From positions 283,348-347,347 of the forward strand of contig JAGMUV010000045.1 in assembly GCA_020744425.1 (NCBI GenBank): a DNA stretch of 64,000 nt, given 5' to 3'. The notes beneath the pieces are model-generated. The model ran no database searches, was not told where the DNA came from, and saw only the letters and a program-made list of their open reading frames with translations. This document shows positions 11,063-22,042 of the stretch, one piece after another. Each line of letters begins with the position of its first letter. Position 1 is the stretch's first letter. Made by a program: the position numbers and the translations under genes. This DNA comes from Dactylonectria macrodidyma (Eukaryota > Ascomycota > Sordariomycetes > Hypocreales > Nectriaceae).

Positions 11063-13520
11063 ATGCCCATATCAGCCGCATTGCATCCTGGCACCCAGGT
11101 GACTTGGAATAGCTGGGTAAAATAAGTATTCCTAAGAAAATAGGTTGCGAATATGCCGGGGAAGTCTTTAGTTAAGGTGGCGCTTCGTTGAGATTTGCAA
11201 AATCTGAGAGCATTATCGTCCCTTATAGGTTTGCTTAGGTTGAGTTCATTGCCACCAGCGAAACAATGAGGAACCGGGACAACAATGGCGGAAGTGTGTG
11301 AAGTGGTGGAACTGATTTTCGTACCCTCAGCTTCCCCAGTGGATGTTGCGGCCGGTGTGCTAGTAGGTTCATCTCGATTCCACAATCCACTGATGTGCCT
11401 AGGAAGGGTGTGCGTGGAGAAGCTACCGGGGGGGGGGGGGGGGGCTCTTCGCGCTTACTAACGCCAAAGTCGCAAGGAAGACATGCATGAAGAAGATTGT
11501 GAGGTTCATGATTCGGGATAGCCTTGCTGCTGCCGGAAGGAGTCTTTGGGCCTGAAATATATAGTAAGCCTGTCTCAGGAGCCGATACGGTCGGAAGGCA
11601 GATCAGTGGATGGCTGTTTGGTACAGTCAGAGACAGAGTTCGGCTACTAGTTTCACGGCAGAGGCATGCACACCTCGCTAATGCGAGTGTACTAAGTTCG
11701 TCAATGTGGCCTCTTATGCAACAAAGCATGGGCGAACCGTGCGTGAGAGGTATCTCTATGGCTACCTGGGTTTAGCTCTCGAAAGGAGCTCGTAACGGGA
11801 TTAGTAGGACCTCCTGTTACGTACGAGATAGTGAGTTGAAACTTCGCCAGGACATCAGCTTGCGATTATAAGCTAAGTTGTACAGGTACTCGCGACGGCT
11901 GGCGATGATTTGACGCCATCAGTGGGCTATTGCTTGACTGCACATAGGCACTATCGACATAGGGGCCATGTGGGCGTTGTGATACCTCTACTGTTAATGC
12001 TGCTTCTGTGCCCTTCACGCCATAATTTGGGTGCTATATATCATACGAGTCTAGGATCTGTCACACGAAGCCACCCGCTCCTGGCGATTCCGTGGCTTTG
12101 TTCCCTTGCAGTGTTTCTGGGTTTCCCCCGTTCGCCCCATACACCGGGACGAATGAGCTTCTCCCCAGTCAGGGTCTGCTTAGCTTTTAGTCAATGGTTC
12201 CGTAAAACATACGCGTCATTCGGAAGCGCAGAGTTTTCGTCTACGTAGAAAAACAAGGACTAGTGAAGGAGAACAAGACTGCTTCAGTGCGGCCGAAGCC
12301 TTGGGGTTTGTTTAGAAATACATTGATTGATTTGGCAACTGTCATCCCAATTCCGACTGTTTCTGAGGGCAGTATCTTGCGTTGAGACCAGCTATCTCCT
12401 GCTGGTCTATGAGATGCCGTCGGAGGTCGTCTTGAAGAGAGCGGCGTTCCTCCAAGCTGGAAGCCAAGAGCCAGAGTGACCGACACCGTAATTACTAGAT
12501 GTAGCGTTCCGAGGCGCTGCAGTTGTTCCCAGATTCGGGGGGCTAGGTGCTTACCGCTGTCGCCACTCTTTCCGCTTCCGATTCCGCACCCGGGCATGTC
12601 TTCGTGGTTGCGCCCGTGGTACATGTACAGTATCACACCATGTCGTCCCTCCCGCCGTGTCTCATTCCAAGACCGCCGCGATTGGTTGGCCTAGTCTGGC
12701 ATGCGCCTCACCTACTCTGGAGCATCCAGAGCCCATTCGATCTCATGTCTGTCGTCTGCCCGATCTCCTCTCCCCTCCGGCACATACTCTTTGAGCTTCT
12801 TGACGCAGCGAAGCTGGAATATCCGCGGTATCGTCAGATGAGCCGCCCTCGACGACGGACAAAGCACAATGGTGGGGTCCGAAGCGGGCGGCCTCGACGA
12901 TGCTGCCCATAAGGCGTGGAAGGAGGTGTAGGCACTCGCGCAAGTTCACGTGGGTACGACTAGTGACCACACAAGCAACAACGAAAATGCAAACAACGCA
13001 TGTACCAAGACAAACGAAGACGTCCACGCACGGATTCGGCTCATCCCAACGTACAGTTGCCCTTTATGGATGGTAGACGTGACACGTTCAGGTCATGTCA
13101 GTTCCGTTTATAGAGCACAAGGTTCCAGGTGGACTAATACGATAATACAGTTTGTGTGTACACTACTTGGTTGACGAAGGAGACCGCTAGACCCAGGCGA
13201 ACCACAAGGGGTTCTCTTTACTTCGCGTCTTACCCCACGGATGAGCAAACGTAACGTCAAACACATCACGGTGTACGTGATGATTCGTTGATTCTGGACG
13301 CGACAGGCAACATGACGATCCATGTCCCCAAGCTACTATTGTCATGCACAGGTTTGGTTCTGGATCGAGAAATGACAAATCTCTAGCAGCGTCGACCATC
13401 CAAATCAGCCGCAAATCCAGGACAGTCTCGTCAGCGTCCCTCCTTTACTAGTCAACTAACTGTGGCACCCGTTCAATGGCTGCGTCAATCATGGCTTGAT
13501 TGGCTGCACTGGAGCTGCGC
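11063..13520. other. Intergenic, no supported gene
   Basis: Many overlapping short ORFs on both strands, proline/serine/arginine rich, with no domain or splice-consistent joins that I could recognise. A 17-G homopolymer lies inside. Confidence 0.5.
11428..11444 (+). repeat. G17 homopolymer
   Basis: Seventeen consecutive G; G-quadruplex-capable in principle, and a likely assembly-length uncertainty. Confidence 0.95.
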
Positions 13521-14057
13521 ATGACTACGGAGTGCACGGTTCTACCTAGTCGAACGTCAGCTGTCGCTACTCTAAGAAGCACTGCTACTGATAAATTGTG
13601 TGCAGTTACCTTGTACGATCCAAATCCAATGGACAGGAGAAGAATTGACATCAGGCTGATCAAAAACGCACACGCGCGGCAGTGCACCTTCAACAAAAGG
13701 AAAATGAGCTTTTTCAGGAAAGCATACGAGTTTGCCGTTGTACATGGCAAAAGAGTTCATGTATTCCTCCAAGGCGAAACCCCAGAGACAGAGGATGCTT
13801 TTTTCTTTGTTTCCGGGTGGGAAGCTCACGAGCCTCAGGACTCCCCGTCCGAGCAGGCCCAGCCATCACTTCACCCGCTGGGGCCGGATCGAGAACCAAC
13901 TGCCATGAACTCGCAGGAATCACGAGCTGGCAGCGGAGCTGACGCGACAATCGAGCGAAACATTCTGTTTAGTCCGATAAACGAGCTACCCGCGACGTAT
14001 CGCGACATTTTCGAGGTACTGGACTCCTTCGTACCAGCGCGCAGCTCCTCATTGTGA
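13521..14057 (+). CDS. Divergent MADS-box (SRF/MEF2-type) protein
   Basis: 178 residues from the ATG at 13521; an alternative ATG at 13629 starts directly at the MADS domain. Residues 37-85 or so read RRRIDIRLIKN, then TFNKRKMSFFRKAYEFAVV, then GKRVHVFL. This follows the MADS pattern RxxIxIxxIxN-(x)6-TFxKRKxxxxxKAYEL-xxLxGxxVxxxV, with the DNA-contacting basic face (KRK, RKAYE) kept. MADS proteins bind CArG-like DNA as dimers in the nucleus. The second half is a proline/serine-rich linker (QDSPSEQAQPSLHP) ending in a short FEVLDSFVPARSSSL tail, with no SAM or Q-rich activation region, so the product is much shorter than Mcm1 or Rlm1. It is intronless as read. It is probably a lineage-specific paralog; its function is inference only. 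Confidence 0.7.
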   Translation: MTTECTVLPSRTSAVATLRSTATDKLCAVTLYDPNPMDRRRIDIRLIKNAHARQCTFNKRKMSFFRKAYEFAVVHGKRVHVFLQGETPETEDAFFFVSGWEAHEPQDSPSEQAQPSLHPLGPDREPTAMNSQESRAGSGADATIERNILFSPINELPATYRDIFEVLDSFVPARSSSL

Positions 14058-14577
14058 CGATCGGTCTTCCACACTAGGCTCGTGAGTCTAGGGTAGGGTG
14101 ATCCTGATTGGGTTTTATGTTTGCAATGAATCAGGCGGGTCAAGACTTGAACAAGCTTGTCACGTCTGGTAATGGTAGAGTCTGAAGTACTCCATGCAAC
14201 CAAGTTGTAGAGTTGATAGCTGAGGAGCTGCCCATATTAGATGTGCACTTCTCAGACGACTATATACTAGGTGGACCGCCGTGCCCTCCGGAGGACCGCC
14301 GTCGGTCCAGGACCTGTCGGAAAGCAAACGTGGCACTTAAAATTGACCTGATCGCCTGTATTATGTGTGTGTGTCTGTCTTTTTTCCGTTGCCCCTATTG
14401 TGATCGCTTGAGTGTATATCTGCCGACTAAAAGTGGGGGCCTGATGGACCTGGAGGCCCAGGCGGTGACATGTGTCAAATATTAGGGTCGAAAAAATTGT
14501 CTTCTCTCTCCCTTGAGGTTTCAGGGCAAGCTTTATATACCCTTTCTCTTCTGTATAGAATCAGCTAGAAGCTGATT

Positions 14578-14626
14578 GCTAAGCCTCGTGGCAATAGGTG
14601 GCAATAGGTGGCAATAAGTGGCAACT
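14578..14626 (+). repeat. GTGGCAATAG tandem repeat, shared with 20152-20178
   Basis: GCTAAGCCT is followed by three GTGGCAATAG-type units. The same GCTAAGCCT-GTGGCAATAGGTGGCAA block recurs near 20152-20178, so it is part of a dispersed sequence rather than only a local expansion. Confidence 0.7.
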
Positions 14627-15201
14627 TTCGCCTCTGACATATCTGACAACATGACATGCCAGTGTTCCCGCGGATGGAGGTATGATATAGCAGCTGTTGT
14701 GATTTCCTCAGAGATGACTGGCCGGGGGGCCTCGGAACCCAATACGTAGTAGACGCTAGCCAACAATACTACGTGTCATATAGGCGCCTACAGACGTTTA
14801 GAAGTGCAGTGTGGCGGGACGCATTTTCCACGACCCAGGTGCCGCAGTGTCTCTAGGCAGACAAGGTTCACTGAAATCCACTGACCAGAGAAAGCGTGGA
14901 GGGCAGTGTCATCAAAAGTTGGGGATTGGTGATATCAACGGCGTTCAATCATACAAAAGGAGCGTAGAATTTGTCAGTACCCAGCATCATCAGCTCAGCG
15001 CAAACGTCGGGGGAGAAACAGAGGAACAGGGCTGCACCGGCGAGGGCAGGGCCGCACTGGAGCAGGGTATTCAGGCGCCTCGTTGCCTTCGCAGGGAATA
15101 ATCCTGGCAGTAGGGCAGGAATGTGCTACATAGTGGCGCGCTGCGTTTTTGGCCTAATTATTGGTTAAAATCCAACAAGTCGCAAAGACGAGTCGTCGGC
15201 T

Positions 15202-15220
15202 GCTTTGCTTTGCTTTGCTT
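15202..15220 (+). repeat. (TTTGC)n short tandem repeat
   Basis: Three to four TTTGC units. Confidence 0.8.
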
Positions 15221-15229
15221 GTCTGCTTG

Positions 15230-15645
15230 TCCGTTCGCTGAGCGATTACCTTTTTGACGTCATAAACACCAACTGACTGGTAATTTACCGTCATAAATCT
15301 CCTTCCTAGCTAGGTTTAGTGACCTTTCCAAAAGAGGTTCGGGCTATGGGATCATAGGTTATTCCGGCCCCGAGGCCCAGCCGAGTACGTAGCAGAAGAC
15401 ACACGGCCGAAGTCCATTACTAAGGGTCAAATACTCCACTCAGGAAAATTGTATTGTATTGTATTGTATTCAGATTTTCTAAAACAACTGAACTCTTTGA
15501 TAACTCTCCTAATTGCCATTTTATCAGTTAGTAGTGCTTAGAATCACGTGATAAATGACACGTCATAAATCTCGGGTTTATGACCGTCATTTACCTGGAG
15601 GTTTTGGTAATTTACCTTCCGGTAATTTACCGTACCTCAAGGGAA
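15230..15645. repeat. Inverted-repeat-rich segment, possible old MITE
   Basis: Both edges carry related motifs. At the left are GACGTCATAAAC and GGTAATTTACCGTCATAAAT. At the right are CACGTCATAAAT, GACCGTCATTTACC, GGTAATTTACC twice and GGTAAATTACC on the reverse strand. GGTAATTTACC is itself a near-perfect palindrome. The arrangement suggests degenerate sub-terminal repeats of a small DNA element, but I could not fix the ends or a target duplication. A (TTGTA)n run lies at about 15447-15470. Confidence 0.4.
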
Positions 15646-15803
15646 CCCTAGTTCGCTCACTTGCGTACTGTATGTATTCACAATGAGCGAGCCGGCATAT
15701 AACTGTTCCACGATCGTCTCGACCGATTGCCGTCGGGCTCACTGTTCTTGTCAGTGCCGCTGCGGTGTTCTGCTTTCCACGTGAATCTACAGAGCTGGCA
15801 ACC

Positions 15804-16412
15804 ATGGACCCGATGGGTGGTCACTGCAACAATGGACCCCTGGCAAATACCGGGTTCCTGTCTTACCCGACTTACCCGCCACCGCCGCCGCCGCCATTCG
15901 ACTACATGTCGCTTTGCCACAGTACCTCGGAGTTCTAGGCTGGGCTACGACTGGGCAAGGTCTCCATGGTCTCTCAGCAGCAACTCTTACCCCGATCCAC
16001 GTGGGCCTTGCCACCAGCATCTAGTGCGTGGCAGCGGGGTTGAAGGAGCTCTCCGCACCGAAGACATCCAGTGCAGCATTGCGGGGACAACACGTCCGCG
16101 AGTCCCGGCTCGATCCCAGCTTGGAGTGCCTGAGCGAGCGCGACAGGATGGGTGTGGTGTGGAGGAAGCGTGGAATATCTTGGGATCAGATACATGGAGA
16201 ATAAGGAGCGTTACGGGTCCGTGACGGCGGATGCTTTGAGGATGCGGCTGATTCGACTGAGGAACAAGCACCCGTCGCTCAGACAAGCACTTCCATCGAA
16301 AGCGTGTCCGAAGGGGAGATGGCAAAGCCAGAGAAATGCAGAGGGGAAGAAAGTAAGCAGACCCACTGCGGGTCTCCAGAGGGTATCTTCATTCATGCTA
16401 AAAGCTCTGTAG
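15804..16412 (+). pseudogene. Possible Myb/SANT-like regulator relic
   Basis: An ATG at 15804 opens a short frame with a poly-proline stretch (YPPPPPPPFDYM) ending in TAG near 15937. Downstream, one frame reads MGVVWRKRGISWDQIHGE and a second, offset by one base near 16196, reads NKERYGSVTADALRMRLIRL. Joined, these resemble a small fungal Myb/SANT-like HTH (W-x-x-G-xSW-xxI-x-N-x-RYG-x-VT-xDALRMR-x-xRL). A frameshift or an unrecognised intron is required, and the connection to the 5' frame is unclear. Confidence 0.3.
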
Positions 16413-17611
16413 TGTGACTCAACTTGCTCGCTAATTCATGCTCCCGGGGGTGAAAAAAGTAGCTAAGCCTTATTCATGGAGAACATCATTCGATATACTT
16501 ATGGTTAGAAGCAAGGTCTATCGGCTCACGCAAAGGCTGATAAAAGCGGTGGTATACTACTCGGGTGCTGCGCGCAGATACGCAAACAAATCATACACTA
16601 ACCCCTACGGCTCCAACCGTAAGAGCAAGCACCAAACGGGAACACCTACGGCGTCGCCGTCGCATAGCTGACAACGTTCATATCTGCCTTGCTACGTTGC
16701 TAAAGGTAGCTGGCATGCAACAACAAACCTGATCGGTCGACACACCTCTCGACGTAGCTTATCACCCATGAAAGATGCCTTAAGATACAAAAGTCCAAAG
16801 GAAACGATAATCTGAGTTACGTAGGTATGCAAACTATCGATCAGTACGTACCATCTCGACACTTCATGTCTTCCTAGATACGTCTTAGCGCAGAACATTC
16901 ACCAAGAACACACACCGCTCAGGGCGCAAACCAGCAAGACCAATGGGGCGGTCTCAGACATCAGTACTAGCGATAGTCCCACAACGTCTCGACAAGTTGA
17001 ACACACAATGGAGACACACAACATATCGCGTAAAGGCGATGCCGATCCTGCTTGTAGCATCGGCACCAGCCAGCACATACCAGTTTGATTGGCTACAAGC
17101 TGTAGGCCAAGAGTCCGAGGATACACAAGTCATGCAACAAGTTCTTCATCAATATCACAAGACGTGCTGTCCAATAACTAGCTGTCTGGGTTGCCCGCGA
17201 GCGGTGATGCGGACATCAATGGCACCTCAGTATCTGACATAGCCGTGTCCATGCGAAACGCAGCAGGGGTTCCACGTTCTACTCGTCGCCAGATACACTC
17301 AGTTACATAACGAAGATGCCGTTGGGGCTATTAGGAGTCAATGACCACCCCGACACTACGATACAGGGCCAAGTAGCTTACCTGGCTTAGTTATACACTG
17401 GAGGGTTTGATACAGCGAGCAGTCATCCGAAAGCCAGTAATGCTTGCTCCTGTAGACCCTTGAGCCCACAATGAGGCAAGTGCACGCCAATCTGCAACCT
17501 TCTTACCAGGCGGTAGGTGTCTGGTAGTCGGGCGAAAAGCCATAAGACTTCCTCGAGGCGCACGTCGTCATCTCGTCTGCCCTCTTCCTGGCGCGTGTGT
17601 GCAGAACAGCC
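16413..17611. other. Intergenic, no supported gene
   Basis: Short unconserved ORFs only; no repeat longer than a few units was noticed. Confidence 0.5.
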
Positions 17612-18182
17612 ATGATGAACGTAGACACTGAACAACCACAGTATTCGGGGCAGGCAGAGCAAGAAGGGCAAGACGTGATATGGGAAAGCTCGCCTCTACC
17701 CTCGCCTCCTCCTCGGCCTCTGCCCTCACTTCTATCCTCACCTCTATTCTCTTCTCCGCCGCCGCTCTGGCCACCGCCCCCCCAAGTCTATCTTCCGACC
17801 CTGCACTTCGACGAACGAGGTGAACAAAATGTAGAAGATAGACCACACTCAGCGGCCAGGTATCCAGGCCATCACGCCGACGAATCATCGTAAGTAAGAT
17901 CATATCGCTGCATGCGCCCACAAGCGATGTCGGCTGACAGCTTTCAGTGCCCCGCGACACGTGTGTGTTCAGTTCACCGATCCTATCGGGAGAGAAGTGA
18001 ACGAGACGAACTTCCCCGAGATCTTCCCTGCTGGCGAGGAAGGGACGATAGACCCGCAGCTTCTGGAATGTGACGGCAGAGTCATCGACAACTTGCACGG
18101 CCACAACAGCATGCTGAGAGTCAGTCCTGAAAAAGAGCCGGGTAGGTCTTCTCCGTTGCCTGACCCCAGCGACACATTCTGA
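17612..18182 (+). CDS. Small two-exon proline-rich protein, unknown function
   Basis: Two open frames join in frame across a textbook fungal intron at 17890-17947 (58 nt; GTAAGT donor, GGCTGAC branch 16 nt before a TTTCAG acceptor). Exon 1 is 17612-17889 and exon 2 is 17948-18182, giving 170 residues. The first half is acidic then strongly proline/leucine/serine rich (PLPSPPPRPLPSLLSSPLFS). The second half is acidic and contains ETNFPEIFPAGEEGTIDPQL. No signal peptide, membrane segment or domain was recognised. The antisense ORFs over this stretch do not explain the splice signals. The precise intron is the main evidence that this is a gene. Confidence 0.6.
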
Positions 18183-18776
18183 CCTTATGGAGGCGAAGGA
18201 AGCGGAAGCAGCAACGGAAGCCTTGATGAAGCTGTTTGCGAGGTCGACGCAGGCAACCGCCTCGCGGGGCGGAAGAAGGCGATGCCTTAACGCACCGCGG
18301 GTGATGTCCTACTATAACGGTCGACTACTCTCGCCTCAATAGCTGCTCCCCTCCGCGACTGAGACGACACGTTCGTTGGATCATCACATGCGTCCCGGTA
18401 GGCGTTCTTCTCGCGCTGTAGGATGAGCAGACGGCCCGGTGCGTGGTGACAGCTGGCGATGGTTGGAGGTAGTGTTGGAGCCCAATATGGAAGTCCTAGA
18501 GCAAGTGGTAGCTTTGTTGTAGGTGTATGTACCTGTATTTCGAATGGACGCAAGCATGGACCGCGCACTCCTGGCGCTCGTTTCGGATAAGAGTGACCTG
18601 TGTGTCGTGACATTGTATGAATGGACTGCCGCTTGCTCGTGTAAGAGGATTAGGGTTGCGCGTCCCCACGAAATCAAAGTCTTGACGTATTAAAGGGAAG
18701 CTGGAAGGTAAGTAGAAGTGTCAGTCTTCTCATCTTACTACCAGCGTACTTGACGATCACAAAGCCTGCCATCAAC
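18183..18776. other. Intergenic, upstream of the 7TM gene
   Basis: Only short minus-strand ORFs with no recognisable content. It presumably holds the promoter of the 18777 gene; no clear TATA box was seen. Confidence 0.45.
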
Positions 18777-19710
18777 ATGTTTTCAGATTCGGCATACTCC
18801 TGGTCTATGGGGATAGCGAGCGGCTCCACCGCAGTTGCTTGCGTATCTGTGGCTCTGCATTTATCATGGCGATATGCCGCTAAGCAAACACTGTCGTGCG
18901 CCGACTGGATGATGGTTTTGTCAACGATCCTCATCATCACCTTGATCAATCTTGCTTTTGGCTCTATGCTACCCATGATCGCTAGTGATGAGACCGCATC
19001 GACTGTAGGGACTCTCCAACCAGTAGCAAGATTGATGTTTCTCGTCGAAATTCTTTATGTGTACAGCGCCGCCTGCGCCAAGATCGGTTGCACTTTGACG
19101 GCTTGTCAAGCCTTCCGGCTTCCAAGGAAGCTGACCTGCTTGCTTGTGGCTCTCATCATCTTCTGGTATGGCTGGCACCTTTCTGCTTGGCCTCTTAAAG
19201 TACTGACAAACTCGGCGAGGGCTCTTTCCACCACTTTGTTCTACCTGGGGCCTACGGCGCCGAACTATGAGCACAGCTTTGTCGGCCAACATCGTCTGCT
19301 AACAGGGCACTCCTGGCTTATCATCATCTCTGATCTAATCAGCTTGGTGACGGTCTTTCTCTACATCTCGAAACTCAAAAACACAAGGGTGATTTTGGAA
19401 GTGGTCGTCGTAACCCTTGTGCTATGCTCCCTGTACCTCTCGCCATCAACCTAATATGACCCACCGCTCTAACACTCATCCCAGTATCGTTCTTGCATTC
19501 TTATTCCGACTCGAAGCTGGTTTTTCATTCTTCCGAACCGGCAATCGCAGTTCAATCGCCTCGTTTCTCACATGGACCTGCATCGAGAGCTACATAAGGG
19601 TCACATTTGCTGTCTTCACGGCTGTAGATGCCGGGGAAGGGTATCATCTTACTGGCGTGCCGCCCAGCGGCCCTGTGGTCCTGCTCGAGGACTCAGGTTT
19701 GGCTAGGTGA
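18777..19710 (+). pseudogene. PTH11/rhodopsin-type 7TM protein, 3' end replaced by rep1
   Basis: The first ATG is at 18777. Exon 1 (18777-19432) and exon 2 (19485-19710) join in frame over a 52-nt intron (19433-19484; GTACCT donor, CTCTAACAC branch, CCCAG acceptor). The product has about seven hydrophobic segments. Family-like signatures are CADWMMVLSTILII (TM2), VEILYVYSAACAKIGCTLTA (TM3, compare 'VEILYVLSLGLTKISILLFY' in fungal rhodopsin-domain proteins) and FLTWTCIESYIRVTFAVF near the last helix. These plasma-membrane proteins are widely expanded in Pezizomycotina; some, such as Pth11, sense surfaces. The last dozen or so codons (about 19676 onward) lie inside reverse-oriented rep1, so the native cytoplasmic tail is missing. 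It may still be expressed. Confidence 0.6.
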
Positions 19711-20095
19711 CGGAGGTAGACGGCTCCTGCGAGACTAGAGCGTCTCATTGACTCATGCCATTGTGGGCTCTCAAAATCCTTTGAACGATATTTGAGATGG
19801 CACGACGGAACACACGTTTGTGCCGTCGCTCGCCTTGTCTGTGGCAGAGGTAGCGATTAGGCGACTGCAACCTCGCGAAAAGCTTGTCAGAAACAACTTG
19901 TCCCACTGGTGTTGATCCACCGCGAAAAGGTTACCTACCGCCTACTTGTCTGGAGCGGGGTGCATGTGGATGAAGGGGTGTGTGCCGTTTGGTGTGTCGT
20001 TTGGTCATCGTCCGTCGTTGTGGAGGAAGACGGCGCGAAGGCGAGGGTTAACTGACGACCCTACCCTATACCACAGACCTAAGAAAGTGTCAGAT
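19676..20095 (-). repeat. rep1, copy D (reverse orientation)
   Basis: Reverse complement of 61930-62330, sharing the blocks around CTCGAGGACTC, AAAATCCTTTGAACGAT, AACAACTTGTCCCACTGG and GGTGTGCCGTTTGGTGTGTC. It supplies the stop codon and C-terminal codons of the upstream 7TM gene. Confidence 0.8.
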
Positions 20096-21037
20096 ATTGG
20101 GGTGAATTGTGTGTTCTTCATCTTGTTGTGTGTGTTCTTGTTGTTCTGCTTGCTAAGCCTGTGGCAATAGGTGGCAACTGCCATCTTTGATGACAATATT
20201 TATCAGCCTTTCAAGCTACTTCCATGAGCTTCCTTTTGCCACTATTCAACAGAAAGCATCCGCCACCTAACTTAAAGAACTCTCTCCTTGAAAATATTTT
20301 CCTGCGCACAGCTGTTAGCATGCTTCTAAGGAATGCGCCTTTTTCGGCAGGATTTGCAGCTGGTCAATATCGTGATGCTAACAGCTGCCGCGAGGAAGGG
20401 ATTTTGAGAGAGCTGGCCTTGGAGGCTTACATGTAGGCGGAGACCCAGGAATCATCGTGGGGGCGACATGAACAGGCTAGCGCTGAGGATTGTTCAAAAT
20501 TTATCGACTCCAAAGTCATGTTTTGATCCAAGAACCGTTTCGAGTTACAGCTGATGGACAACATTATCCGTACGTGACTGACCGCAACTCACTTAGTAAC
20601 CTGAGCCCAGGACAGATCCATCGCAGAAACCCAGCCGCATCTCAATTCGACCACGTATTTCGTCTCACAGTAACGTCCCATTGTTCTAGTCTTCGAGCCA
20701 GGAAAACTCTATGGCAAGCTAGTCTGCCTAGTCGAGAAAATACGACCCGCATTGTACTCGAACAGCATTCACGTCACTTCTCACCACTACACACCGCGTA
20801 GGACCCAAAGGTAGGCGCTGTCGCTGCAATGTTGCACTACATTAAACACCCTACACCCACATCCATCTTAATGCACCATCGATCGCATCAAGCTCACCTT
20901 CAAGAAGATTCTACACGCCAGCCACTTGCTGGCGTCAGTTGTTCCTGTCGCGGTACTGTACTAGAGGTCTCCTATTTATCTGACGAGTGCTGCGTCCGCG
21001 CGCAGTTTCGACCCAAGGCCAATTACAAACTCTGGCG
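20096..21037. other. Intergenic between rep1 and the GH16 gene
   Basis: Includes the GCTAAGCCT-GTGGCAATAGG block near 20152, a loose inverted repeat (AGCTGTTAGCAT near 20308 and ATGCTAACAGCT near 20378) and short unconserved ORFs. The 5' region of the glucanase gene must lie at the right end. Confidence 0.45.
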
Positions 21038-22042
21038 ATGCGCGTCTTTTTTTTCCTGCTCAGTTCCTGGGCCTCCTTCAAGGCTGTCGTCGACGCTGTT
21101 TACGCACTCGAAACAAACTACGATTCGAGCAACTTCTTTCGCGAATTTAGTTTCTTTGATGGGCCAGATCCGACGCACGGCTATGTTGAGTACGTGGACG
21201 CTTCTACCGCAAGAAACCTAGATCTGGCCGGTCACCGAGACGGACTCGTGTACATGGGCGTTGACCACACCACCGTTGATCCCGCTAACGGCCGCAAGTC
21301 AGTCCGGGTGAGCTCGAACATGTCTTGGTCTCGAGGTCTCTTCGTGGTCGACATCCTCCACATGCCCGGTAGCCTTTGCGGTGTGTGGCCGGCTATGTGG
21401 CTGCACGGTCCTGACTGGCCTGTCTCTGGGGAGATCGACATCATTGAAGGCGTCAACTCCCAGTGCTCCAACATCGTCACGCTCCACACTAGTCCCGGGT
21501 GCACGATGGACAACATGGGCACCACGGGATCCACGATACTCAAGGAACAAGACTGCAATCTCGGGTGCAGTCAAATCACCAGCGACTCCGTCAGCTACGG
21601 GAACGGCTTCAACCAGAATGGAGGTCGAGTCTACGCCTTGGAGTGGACATCGAGCTACATCTCTGTTTGGTTCTTCTCCCGTCTCCATGTTCCTCTGGAC
21701 ATAACCAATCAAGAACCCAACCCGTCAAGCTGGGGTCAGCCCGCTGCTCGCTTCAACGGCAACGCTGGTTGCAGTATCGATGCGCATTTCCGCAACAACA
21801 AGTTGATCTTCGACACCACCTTCTGCGGGGACTGGGCCGGCACGGAGTTCGTTTGGGGGACCGATGAAGTCTGTTCGGCTGTAGCTGGGGGAAAAACTTG
21901 CATCGAGTTCGTGGCAACAAACCCGTTCGAGTTTATCGAGGCGTACTGGCTCATTGCTTCCATCAGGATTTACCAGCAAGATGACGCCAACCAAGGTGCT
22001 GCTGGCAACTACTCATCACCAGGGACGTACCTGAGTCCGTAA
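21038..22042 (+). CDS. Secreted GH16 endo-1,3(4)-beta-glucanase-like protein
   Basis: 334 residues, intronless. A signal peptide (about residues 1-23, hydrophobic RVFFFLLSSWASF, cleavage near VYA) is followed by one GH16 jelly-roll domain. The catalytic motif is GEIDIIEG: nucleophile E132, assisting D134, acid/base E137. Flanking family residues are present (GVWPAMWLHGPDWP before; NIVTLHTSPGC after; DTTFCGDWAG and EAYWLIASIRIYQQD late). Many paired cysteines fit secretion. GH16 enzymes of this subfamily cut beta-1,3/1,4 or beta-1,3 glucans in fungal or plant cell walls. The length and motif set are complete, with no GPI signal or transmembrane tail. The ATG at 21038 is chosen because it gives the signal peptide; the longer frame upstream starts at a non-ATG codon. 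Confidence 0.9.
   Translation: MRVFFFLLSSWASFKAVVDAVYALETNYDSSNFFREFSFFDGPDPTHGYVEYVDASTARNLDLAGHRDGLVYMGVDHTTVDPANGRKSVRVSSNMSWSRGLFVVDILHMPGSLCGVWPAMWLHGPDWPVSGEIDIIEGVNSQCSNIVTLHTSPGCTMDNMGTTGSTILKEQDCNLGCSQITSDSVSYGNGFNQNGGRVYALEWTSSYISVWFFSRLHVPLDITNQEPNPSSWGQPAARFNGNAGCSIDAHFRNNKLIFDTTFCGDWAGTEFVWGTDEVCSAVAGGKTCIEFVATNPFEFIEAYWLIASIRIYQQDDANQGAAGNYSSPGTYLSP

Larger units (their letters stand above)
14058..15229. other. Intergenic, no supported gene
   Basis: Contains a short perfect hairpin near 14551-14570 (AATCAGCT-AGA-AGCTGATT), a 10-bp tandem repeat at 14588-14617 and a TTTATATACC run near 14531. No ORF has recognisable content. Confidence 0.5.

Noticed and set aside
11235..11729. 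164-codon minus-strand ORF crossing the poly-G run
   Set aside because: The P-run comes from the G17 homopolymer; no domain, no start context, no splice signals.
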